Below are positions 60,501-64,000 of a stretch of 64,000 nucleotides of DNA, in pieces. Source of the DNA: Rachycentron canadum (lineage: Eukaryota > Chordata > Actinopteri > Carangiformes > Rachycentridae); the NCBI GenBank assembly GCA_038496675.1, contig CM076659.1, forward strand, positions 20,877,632-20,941,631, given 5' to 3'. The notes beneath the pieces were generated by a model. The model did not search any database. It was not told the origin of the DNA and saw only the letters and a program-made list of their open reading frames with translations. Both the position numbers and the translations under genes were made by a program. Positions within the stretch are counted from its first letter, which is position 1, and the number at the start of each line of letters is the position of its first letter.

Positions 60501-63009
60501 ATATACTTTGCCTGTCAACTGGCTAGCGATTCAAATAAAGAAGAAAGTGAGCGGAGTTACGAACAGTTTTAGCAGGTCCAGATGGGACTTCCTCTTTGAG
60601 AAGGAGCGCTTCCTGGTTTCAGGTTCGGCCACACACGGACCAGCCAGGTCATAGAGTCTCTGGGGACTGCCCAGAATCTAACACAGACACACACATATAA
60701 TGCTGTCACATGAAGTGTTAGTGTAGTGCTGTGTATAGGTATGGTTACATTATTGACCTAACATTGACTGTGATGATTATTTTCATATTTCAGCCATGTG
60801 GAAATCAAACCAAAGGCTTTCTGACAGTAGACTGAACTGTATTAAAGAGAAATAATATATTGAGAAGAAGGTGAGAAACGTCTGCCCCTCCCACCTCCTT
60901 CATGATGCGGATGGCCTCGGTGCGGTGCTGAGGAGGCGGGTACAGCAGGATCCTGTGGTAGAGCGACTGCAGCACCGGCTTCATTGACTCCACGCAGCTC
61001 ACCAAACGCACCAGCTCCGCCGCAATGTAACATACCGTCCGCACTACTGGTGCAATCCTGGCTGGGGCACTGGAAGAGCAGCCAGACCCCCTACCCTGAT
61101 CAGACACCCCTGCGCCACAGGAGTCCACTTCCTGGTTGAGTCCTAGTAGAGAAAAACAAGTCAATCGATTTGACGTCTGACATTTTCCTTACAGTCAAGA
61201 GCCTGAAAGAGGTCAATTCGCCTGAGCTAGTTTAGAGTCAACTATCATGATCTGTAATGTCATTAAAAATCTTTCTGAATTTGAAAATTCTCATTATTTT
61301 GAAAAAGACACCATCAGGCAGACTGCAGGCAGGGAGGTCAATAATAAAACAGGGTCTTTGCTTCAAACCCTGGATAAAAACAAACAAACATCTCTAGATT
61401 TGACTGTTACCCAGTTAAAATATTTGATTTTTAATTAGTTTAATGAAGCAAGCAATGACAACAATGCTGACACAAGACTTTGTAACTGCAACTGCCATAT
61501 GGAGTTTCTCTGATAAATCCAGTTACCCAGACTGAGTCTATCTGAGAGCCGGTCCCGGTCTGGAGCCCCCATGTAGCCATGGTGGGAAGCTATGGTTTTG
61601 TCGTTGACTGGATTCCCCATGATCGCCACCAGTGACGGGCACAGCTGCTTCCTGATGGGAGGGATGTTGGTGGTTTTTAGGGTTATAAATGTATATAGAA
61701 AGTAGTAAAGCACAATCAGGTATTTTGACAGTCAAATCAATTATTACTGAGACACTGAGCTCCCAGAATATGTCAGAGGTAAATTAAACCGTAAAGAGTT
61801 AAACTAGGTCTTTGACCCTGATTCATCTACTTGTTTTACCAGAGTCTTTTTATTTTTCAATGATTTTGTATAAATTAATATTATTAAGCTGAGCAGGGTC
61901 CGCAGAATAAATAATAATTAAAATGTTAGTGAGGAGCCTTAGGACCCCACTGGCCCCACATGAGAATCTCAGCTGTGATTTTTACAGCCAGGTAATAGAT
62001 TTTTCATACTTGTCTTTGTGGCTTTAGTTTGGCAGCCATTTGTGCAGGATTGTACTATCTATTTACCGTAGTCCTTAGGTCCGCAGAAAAAAAAAACAGT
62101 GACAATGAAAACATAACATCCACATGAAACCAAAACTTATGACTTATAAACAGGTGGCAACGTCAGTGGTTCCACATTCAAGAAGAAAACCTGACAGAGC
62201 TCAGCTCAGGGTCGGTTACGGCTGAAATAAAACCATTTGTAGAATCAGACCTACACACACATATGTCAAATTTGGTTTCACAGTTGGATACACCAACATT
62301 TACAAGCATTTGGCAGCACTGCAGCATCCTGGGACTTTAAGTAACGGCCTCATATTATCGTTATAAGCCACTGTGAGTCTCCATATAGTGTCGTTTCTGT
62401 AGCAATCATCTGCATCTGTAAAACACTTTACCATACAAGGTCGGTAAAACCTCTGGACAGGTGCATTGTGGGAGGACAGCTGCTGAGCATGGACAGGATG
62501 CACTCCAGGTAGAGCAGCTGCAGGAGCTGGTTATCACTAGAAGGTGGAAATGAACAAAGCAAAAAATAAAAATGCTTTCAGTAAAACAGATGTCAGAAGT
62601 CAGCCTGTGGTGATGTTCACTGCTTGTAAAGTTAAGTCCAGTCTCATCAGGAGTCTTCGCCAATGACATTTAATCTTAGTCTGATCCAATAAGCAGGTCA
62701 AAGAAACAAGCAGCTGCTCTTCAGCCTATTTTTACTTGGCACAATGAGAACGGAGGTGTTGCTGTATCAGTTGGCATGTGTAAACTCCAGGTAACACCTT
62801 TTTTAAGTTGTTGTTTTTTTTTTTTTTTGTCTTTAGATTCATCTTACACATTTTCTGTGGTAACTGAAGAGAATAGTGATGCTACAGTGAAGCCAGATGA
62901 TTGACAGACCAGCAGCAGCATTACCTGTCCACTGACTCCAGCTTCTCGCAGAAAACTGTCAGAACCATCACCACATCTTCACACAGAGCCTGGCTGGTTG
63001 GAGAAATAT
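29470..63009 (-). CDS. arfgef3: ARFGEF3 / BIG3 (34 coding exons; N-terminal exons outside the window)
   Basis: ARFGEF3 (BIG3) is a large protein related to the BIG1/BIG2 Arf exchange factors, with a Sec7-like domain regarded as catalytically inactive. In mammals it restrains secretory granule formation in insulin and glucagon cells and binds prohibitin 2. Thirty-four exons with GT-AG borders and continuous phase encode about 2,089 residues; human BIG3 has 2,177, and the window begins near its residue 190-200. The human prohibitin-binding helix (about 165-177) therefore lies outside. Near-identity to the family is clear in SRTEFDSCDQYSMAAEKDSG, LSTPLTGRMAGSSKGLAFIL, ACHKERHVSQKAVSFIHDVL and VRQALREWLGRVGRLYDIIM. 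Fish-specific features are glycine runs in exon 7 and a glutamine run in exon 33. Exon 5 has a weak donor, GTTCGT. No disabling change was seen. Introns carry many CA/TG tracts and R2 elements. Confidence 0.98.
30027..30110 (+). repeat. R2 element, copy 2 (5' end only)
   Basis: Starts TTAAAGGTCCCATATTTTTG, then a short stretch of R2-like sequence, in the last arfgef3 intron. Confidence 0.65.
30380..30851 (-). CDS. arfgef3: arfgef3 window exon 33
   Basis: Acceptor ATCTCCACAG. Reads TGSLPHHFRTGGERRDSGMT, then RKEWWESAGNKLYTIATDK, a Gln-rich run (KQQQQQPQQ), RHSVSAGPEVLRQEKRPRSG and DSEAQIQ|GTACTG. Confidence 0.97.
31593..31915 (-). CDS. arfgef3: arfgef3 window exon 32
   Basis: Acceptor TTGGCAAG. 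Reads VSPPRGRDKRHQWRAPIPSL, then ADWAWLVKRLYKLCMDLCNS, and ends TACAG|GTGTCA. The end is chosen because it joins exon 33 in phase; the frame stays open past it. Confidence 0.92.
32060..32161 (-). CDS. arfgef3: arfgef3 window exon 31
   Basis: Acceptor ACATATCCAG, 34 whole codons. An acidic stretch ending SSEDEDIFEETAQ|GTGAGG. Confidence 0.97.
32735..32906 (-). CDS. arfgef3: arfgef3 window exon 30
   Basis: Acceptor CCTCTGCAG. Reads TARDFDTRPGLKYLLMKVSG, then GAANLYRQSAMSFNLYFQAL, and ends TAQQ|GTAGAA. Confidence 0.97.
33038..33256 (-). CDS. arfgef3: arfgef3 window exon 29
   Basis: Acceptor ATTCTGCAG. Reads IPFRTIVV, then VVSLLSHQVLLQNLYDILLE, and ends DLLLDSYR with donor ATACAG|GTGACT. Confidence 0.97.
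33257..35662 (-). other. arfgef3 intron between window exons 28 and 29
   Basis: Holds a LINE-3'-end-like stretch near 33640-33800 (AACACAAAGTGCTTTACAGA), a (CA)n run at 34214-34233, and a candidate 9-nt microexon at 34454-34462. The rest is AT-rich. Confidence 0.6.
34454..34462 (-). CDS. arfgef3: Candidate 9-nt arfgef3 microexon
   Basis: GAAAATTGG lies between a pyrimidine-rich acceptor (CTTTCTGCTGCCGTGGTTACAG without its first bases) and a strong donor GTAAGA. Inserted between exons 28 and 29 it keeps frame and adds Lys-Ile-Gly. Without it the protein matches human BIG3 in length here, so it would be an optional exon. The UGC motifs just before the acceptor resemble those of nervous-system microexons. 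Confidence 0.35.
35663..35793 (-). CDS. arfgef3: arfgef3 window exon 28
   Basis: Acceptor TTGCGTCCCAG. Reads VFMLDTQCSPKTPNN, then SCVLIIELPSDQQSNGHTQK, and ends AAGAG|GTGGAC. Confidence 0.97.
36285..36416 (-). CDS. arfgef3: arfgef3 window exon 27
   Basis: 44 whole codons: NLLACFHSGSDSFSGDAC to EYWRIKAMAQQ|GTCAGT. The acceptor GTGTGTAG is preceded directly by about 50 bp of TG repeat. Confidence 0.97.
36421..36472. repeat. (CA)n microsatellite at the exon 27 acceptor
   Basis: About 25 CA units on the plus strand, read as TG in the transcript, where it takes the place of the polypyrimidine tract. Confidence 0.97.
38561..38640. repeat. Compound (GCAC)n-(CA)n microsatellite
   Basis: About eight GCAC units pass directly into about 23 CA units. 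The alternating purine-pyrimidine run of some 80 bp could form Z-DNA. Long frames through it are artefacts of the repeat. Confidence 0.97.
39780..39803. repeat. Poly(A) run
   Basis: Twenty-four consecutive A in an arfgef3 intron. Confidence 0.95.
39945..39998. repeat. (TG)n microsatellite
   Basis: About 25 TG units with two TA interruptions at the left end. Confidence 0.96.
40290..40330. repeat. (TG)n microsatellite at the exon 26 donor
   Basis: Begins five bases into the intron after exon 26; reads as an AC repeat in the transcript. Confidence 0.96.
40336..40438 (-). CDS. arfgef3: arfgef3 window exon 26
   Basis: Acceptor TCCTCAG. Reads YVLVTVGPVFTEEMWRLACC, then ALQDAFSATLEPVK, and ends at GTAGAC followed by an AC repeat. 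Confidence 0.97.
40613..41030 (+). repeat. R2 element, copy 3
   Basis: Starts TTAAAGGCCCCATATTTTAT and holds TCTTCTGATTGGCTGACTGT twice and GCATTTCTCTGTGGACTGAG, suggesting a partly duplicated copy. Confidence 0.75.
41068..41091. repeat. Poly(T) run
   Basis: About 24 consecutive T just after R2 copy 3. Confidence 0.95.
41608..41722 (-). CDS. arfgef3: arfgef3 window exon 25
   Basis: Acceptor CCTTGCAG. Reads DIGYECLINLMLKDLFKLLV, then ACVSEPAETISRVGCSCI, and ends CATCAG|GTGACC. Confidence 0.97.
42426..42602 (-). CDS. arfgef3: arfgef3 window exon 24
   Basis: Acceptor CCCTCCAG. Reads PGFAIFSVIQLLLPVMSLWL, then FKHAIGLSCELVVEHVNSF, and ends ACTCGG|GTGAGA. Confidence 0.97.
42932..43060 (-). CDS. 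arfgef3: arfgef3 window exon 23
   Basis: Acceptor CCTCCAG. Reads IQVWILLLEQLTAAVSNCPR, then QHQPPTLELLFTLLREVTSV, and ends TGCCAG|GTAACA. Confidence 0.98.
43152..43296 (-). CDS. arfgef3: arfgef3 window exon 22
   Basis: Acceptor CCTTTGACAG. Reads LLAKIYKMPSKPVFLGARLA, then SSEDGMDCVLQEFDDDT, and ends CACAG|GTTAAG. Confidence 0.97.
43405..43508 (-). CDS. arfgef3: arfgef3 window exon 21
   Basis: Acceptor GCCTGTAG. Reads EVDYKEIGDCVHVSGYS, then STDLCLPALDYLRKCSQ, and ends at GTGGGG. Confidence 0.97.
43872..43994 (-). CDS. arfgef3: arfgef3 window exon 20
   Basis: Acceptor TCTCTAG. Reads APVFDVFEAFINTDNIQVFA, then YIMCLMKFVKGL, and ends GCTTAG|GTTTGT. Confidence 0.98.
44086..44227 (-). CDS. arfgef3: arfgef3 window exon 19
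   Basis: Acceptor CCCTGCAG. Reads TSIGELVEMCSPQILSGWRP, then TDIKDYLLGEYSM, and ends CATGG|GTAGCC. Confidence 0.98.
44335..44514 (-). CDS. arfgef3: arfgef3 window exon 18
   Basis: Acceptor CTGCTTCCAG, 60 whole codons. Reads ACHKERHVSQKAVSFIHDVL and ends LELCDEDVQDQ|GTAACT. Confidence 0.98.
44618..44763 (-). CDS. arfgef3: arfgef3 window exon 17
   Basis: Acceptor AACTGTAG. Reads RRSALHLFRLGEAMLRIVR, then PLLHMMRAWSVVAPHLVE, and ends at GTAGGG. Confidence 0.98.
44897..45160 (+). repeat. R2 element, copy 4
   Basis: Starts TTAAAGGTCCCATATTTTAC and includes TTGGCTGACTGTTTTCTGAG and GGTGGGTGGAGCTTGG. The 3' end is missing. Confidence 0.75.
45229..45362 (-). CDS. arfgef3: arfgef3 window exon 16
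   Basis: Acceptor TGTTCCAG after a TG repeat. Reads LFEEAATKLNLVGLVGFL, then SVTETGDYSLAMP, and ends at GTACATGCACACACAC. Confidence 0.98.
45363..47110 (-). other. arfgef3 intron between window exons 15 and 16
   Basis: Opens (in plus order) with a CA microsatellite at 45377-45402; the rest is AT-rich, including an AAAGG/TATA run near 46740-46790. No recognised element beyond simple repeats. Confidence 0.6.
47111..47425 (-). CDS. arfgef3: arfgef3 window exon 15
   Basis: Acceptor CTCTCTCAG. Reads VTEYISSLEHTHFSDGFSQP, then a variable segment, QPLSIQELLRE, and KAVCTLSTQAD with donor GACAG|GTAGAA. Confidence 0.97.
47715..47830. repeat. Degenerate TTATGTTACGCTA-like tandem region
   Basis: Loosely repeated units such as TTATGTTATGATATGTTAT and TTACGCTA, followed at 47852-47880 by a run of 29 A. 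Confidence 0.6.
48338..48488 (-). CDS. arfgef3: arfgef3 window exon 14
   Basis: Acceptor GTGTCCAG after a TG repeat. Reads VKQRVEQRLEQIGRPQGVR, then LHTAHVLCMDAILNVGLEMG, and ends TTCAG|GTGCACACACAC. Confidence 0.98.
48491..48533. repeat. (CA)n microsatellite at the exon 14 acceptor
   Basis: CA-rich run with TG and GCG interruptions that reads as TG in the arfgef3 transcript. Confidence 0.93.
49014..49124 (-). CDS. arfgef3: arfgef3 window exon 13
   Basis: Acceptor TGTTTCAG. Reads GVAANCASALAQMAAASC, then a Glu/Lys-rich piece, GEMGDAIAQ, and donor CAAG|GTACTG. Confidence 0.97.
49125..51398 (-). other. arfgef3 intron between window exons 12 and 13
   Basis: Holds a run of 12 C at 49536-49547 and a reversed R1 repeat copy at 50228-50615. 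Otherwise unremarkable. Confidence 0.6.
50228..50615 (-). repeat. R1 dispersed repeat, reversed partial copy
   Basis: AAACATGTTTACAGCCTGGT and TTCTCCTTCATGACGACTGT are the reverse complement of sequence at 18657-18760. The segment continues through TTCAAAACCTGTGGGTGCCG. Confidence 0.7.
51399..51614 (-). CDS. arfgef3: arfgef3 window exon 12
   Basis: Acceptor TGTTTTTCAG. Reads AVFSRFILTGVWKNLIDV, then LSTPLTGRMAGSSKGLAFIL, and ends GCCTGG|GTAGGT. One of the most conserved stretches. Confidence 0.98.
51672..52142 (+). repeat. R2 element, copy 5
   Basis: Holds TTTTACACTTTTCCTGTGTT, TTGTGACATCACAAAGTTCC and GAACCTAGACCTGA, and ends CAATGTGGATCCTTTAA, a decayed form of the terminal repeat. Confidence 0.75.
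52780..53130 (+). mobile_element. Tc1-family transposase fragment (C-terminal part)
   Basis: Plus-strand frames read EHTARVIKIYLQRQKEHGVL and MVWPPQSAGTSIMESLWDHI. These match the Tc1 transposase end, which normally reads VWPPQSPDLNIIESLWD and supplies the last acidic catalytic residue. Here DLN is altered, and stops precede it. It lies in an arfgef3 intron, antisense to the gene; dead. Confidence 0.8.
53617..53724 (-). CDS. arfgef3: arfgef3 window exon 11
   Basis: Acceptor CCTCTCAG. Reads DIDGLGSSAIGGQLIRKASS, then KAGGDTVMA, and ends GGCAG|GTCGGT. Confidence 0.96.
53887..54052 (-). CDS. arfgef3: arfgef3 window exon 10
   Basis: Acceptor GTTGTGTAG. Reads KEFVRLIQSSGVLVVL, then SQAWIEELYHQVLERNLL and GYWGSPEDHSLPLITMLT, and ends CACAG|GTACACACAC. 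Confidence 0.98.
54053..55595 (-). other. arfgef3 intron between window exons 9 and 10
   Basis: Contains the 3' half of an R2 element (54626-54838). Sequence at about 54990-55200 has fragments suggestive of an old repeat, but none that I could name. Confidence 0.55.
54626..54838 (+). repeat. R2 element, copy 6 (3' half)
   Basis: Includes AGTCCTGACGGCTGGTTTTA and AACAGGCTGTGAGCATTTCT, and ends with the terminal repeat ATATGGGACCTTTAAA. Confidence 0.8.
55596..55762 (-). CDS. arfgef3: arfgef3 window exon 9
   Basis: Acceptor TTTGTCCAG. Reads IHSPGFEAGDTLSCQS, then LMNADGLYLVSYYALLLNLK, and ends SLAPVLSL|GTGAGG. Confidence 0.97.
55920..56185. repeat. Purine-rich low-complexity tract
   Basis: About 265 bp that is almost all A and G on the plus strand (GGGAGGAGAGAGAGTG-like). 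The long minus-strand Ser/Pro/Phe frame across it is an artefact of composition. Confidence 0.85.
56934..57280 (+). repeat. R2 element, copy 7
   Basis: Starts AAAAGGTCCCATATTTCACA and includes TTGTGACATCACAAAGTTAC and AGTCCTGACAGCTGG. The 3' end is missing. Confidence 0.75.
57531..57574. repeat. (CA)n microsatellite near the exon 8 donor
   Basis: About 21 CA units starting some 18 nt into the intron after exon 8; TG-sense in the transcript. Confidence 0.96.
57593..57945 (-). CDS. arfgef3: arfgef3 window exon 8
   Basis: Acceptor TCTCCCAG. Reads SRTEFDSCDQYSMAAEKDSG, then SVSLADEEQ-like acidic sequence (SDNVSLADEEQQTPRDCPGH) and LRNQEADQQSARLFVQSLAA, and ends GGCCG|GTGAGC. Confidence 0.98.
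58240..58258. repeat. Poly(T) run
   Basis: Nineteen or so consecutive T in the intron between window exons 7 and 8. Confidence 0.9.
58470..58650 (+). repeat. Dispersed repeat family R3, copy 2
   Basis: Shares TCAGGGGGCGACTTCACTGG and GTCTATGGGAAAATG-type sequence with family members; partner of 25685-25900. Confidence 0.75.
59093..59724 (-). CDS. arfgef3: arfgef3 window exon 7
   Basis: Acceptor TGTTTCTCAG. Reads ARLLLRRLDDLKDGTESTRE, then SMEINEADFRWQRHILSSEQ, SPDISISITTETGQTTLDLE, a long variable insert with runs of seven and eight glycines (about 59229-59289), and PDVVQRSHALVYPDITNFLS. Ends TTCAG|GTATGTGTGTG. This is the longest exon, and it is larger than the human one because of the insert. 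Confidence 0.97.
59818..59950 (-). CDS. arfgef3: arfgef3 window exon 6
   Basis: Acceptor CTCTGGCAG. Reads MDGMTEACMKGGIEACY, then CALLGALDELSHGRGIQPEQ, and ends at GTACGC. Confidence 0.97.
60112..60250 (-). repeat. R2 element, copy 8 (reversed, 3' part)
   Basis: Reading plus, it starts TTAAAGGTCCCATATTGTAT and then gives GGTCCAGGTTCTATATTAAT and TCAGAAACTGAGCCTTAAAA, the reverse complement of the 3' part of R2. It shows that both ends of R2 carry the same inverted terminus. Confidence 0.8.
60565..60677 (-). CDS. arfgef3: arfgef3 window exon 5
   Basis: Acceptor CTGTGTTAG. Reads ILGSPQRLYDLAGP, then KRSFSKRKSHLDLLK, and ends AAAACT|GTTCGT, a weak donor chosen because it joins exon 6 in phase as in the family. 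Confidence 0.93.
60895..61142 (-). CDS. arfgef3: arfgef3 window exon 4
   Basis: Acceptor CTCTACTAG. Reads VSDQGRGSGCSSSAPARIAP, then VCYIAAELVRLVSC and MKPVLQSLYHRILLYPPPQH, and ends ATCATGAAGGAG|GTGGGA. Confidence 0.97.
61527..61651 (-). CDS. arfgef3: arfgef3 window exon 3
   Basis: Acceptor CTCCCATCAG. Reads KQLCPSLVAIMGNPVNDKTI, then DRDRLSDRLSL, and ends GTCTGG|GTAACT. Confidence 0.97.
62432..62536 (-). CDS. arfgef3: arfgef3 window exon 2
   Basis: Acceptor ACCTTCTAG. Reads DNQLLQLLYLECILSMLSSC, then PPTMHLSRGFTDLV, and ends TATG|GTAAAG. Confidence 0.97.
62925..63009 (-). CDS. arfgef3: arfgef3 window exon 1 (first inside the window)
   Basis: Acceptor GTGTTTGCAG after a TG-rich tract. Reads ISPTSQALCEDVVMVLTVFC, then EKLESVD, and ends GACAG|GTAATG. 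The preceding exons are not in the window. Confidence 0.96.
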
Positions 63010-64000
63010 CTGCAAACACACAAACACACACACACCACACACCATAACAAGGTTAATTCTGTACACCCACTTCTTTATTCTATTGTACATGAAGTGATAA
63101 AAAGCTCATTACTTCCCCCACCTCTCTCTCTCTCTCTCACTTATTTCTCTGTCATAAATAAAATAAATCAATACTTCGTCTGTGAACCTGTTTGGCTTTC
63201 AGCCATCGTTCTTGTGTGTGTTTGGTATCATAAAGCCCTGATGATCTCGCTGTGAAGGCCTGTCACACAACTTACAAACTGGTGATTACAGTAGCTTTAT
63301 AGCAGCTATAAAACAGTTTGCACTGCGCACTTAATATGACCAAAAGTCCAGAGCCAGTAGGGAGTGGGGTGCAACTGCAGCATCGGAGGCTGCAGGTCCA
63401 GGGCCACATTCGAAGGACCCTAGTTTTTTAAAGACACACAAACAAGGTTGGACAGCAGGATGATGGATGACAAATAAAGTGAGTATGACAGATCTTATAG
63501 ATTATTTTATAAGACTAGCTAACTAATTATAGTTCTAATAATACATTATTATAATTAATAATGATATGATAGCAGAATAAATCTGGCCTATACCTGGGCC
63601 ACAAGCTCCTTTTCTTCTGGCCCAGTATATATCTGGTTCCACAACCCAAATCTGGCAGATATACAACATAGGCCAGATGCTACTTCCACATCTGGACCAT
63701 TTCTGGTGCACACACAGAAAATCTTGTGAGTGTCAGTCAATACTGGAGGATGCGAGCTGAACTCTGCCCAAACGTGGAAGTGTATGGGCCAAAATCAAGC
63801 CAAGGGCCCACAAATTTAATTTTGCTATCTGGGTACACAACCGTGGTCATGAATCTGAAGCCTTACAACGTGAAGCTTTACTGCAAACAATGTAAAGTTT
63901 GTCCTGAAGGTGGCACCAATGTTTAATCATCTCCAGGTAGCCATTTTGGAACATCCCAGCTTCTTGACAGGCTTATCTCCTCTCCAGTCTGAGCTGCTCT
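63010..64000 (-). other. arfgef3 intron running off the right edge
   Basis: CA-rich at 63012-63045, then AT-rich sequence. The stretch near 63580-63830 has phrases such as CTGGCCTATACCTGGGCCAC and CCCAGTATATATCTGG that resemble a low-copy tandem-like fish repeat. I found no further arfgef3 exon here. Confidence 0.55.

Noticed and set aside
1..64000. CRISPR arrays, operons or prokaryotic insertion sequences.
   Set aside because: No spaced direct repeats of that kind; the genes have spliceosomal introns and vertebrate families throughout.

Overview
This is a vertebrate nuclear window, almost certainly from a percomorph teleost. The reasons are intron-split genes with GT-AG borders, teleost-type proteins (an LH beta chain, a choline-transporter-like SLC5A7 paralogue, BIG3/ARFGEF3), many CA/TG microsatellites, and relics of Tc1, L2 and L1 transposons plus several dispersed repeats typical of fish genomes. 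Exons were assembled by hand from splice signals, reading phase and remembered family sequence; no alignment was run. The open frames outside the exons described are mostly chance frames or repeat-derived.

Layout. 1-1640: a TAA microsatellite, a tRNA-Glu(TTC) gene on the minus strand, and the lhb promoter. 1642-5255 (+): lhb, the pituitary luteinizing hormone beta subunit (147 residues, three coding exons), with a decayed Tc1 transposon in its last intron. 5256-11935: gene-free; it holds a 120-bp direct duplication, an L1 fragment, a 5'-truncated L2-like LINE with reverse transcriptase motifs, and other dispersed repeats. 11936-17274 (-): an eight-exon SLC5A7-like sodium-coupled transporter, 554 residues. 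19696-22031 (-): an unrecognised single-pass membrane protein whose signal-peptide-like start is separated from the rest by a 17-nt GT...AG stretch. 22032-29469: no gene recognised; repeats and a perfect 21-bp hairpin. 29470-63009 (-): arfgef3 (BIG3), 34 coding exons that give about 2,089 residues through to the stop codon. Its first exons lie beyond the right edge of the window.

How the genes relate. The genes do not form an operon-like unit. lhb is transcribed rightward and the other three leftward. LH beta pairs with the common glycoprotein alpha subunit and is secreted from pituitary gonadotropes. SLC5A7-family proteins import choline or related substrates with sodium. ARFGEF3/BIG3 is a Sec7-family protein tied to secretory granule control. 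Any shared role in neuroendocrine secretion would be inference.

The points most worth a second look are the 17-nt pseudo-intron, a candidate 9-nt arfgef3 microexon, about ten arfgef3 splice junctions that abut CA/TG tracts, two perfect hairpins, and a small inverted-repeat element present in about eight copies, mostly inside arfgef3.
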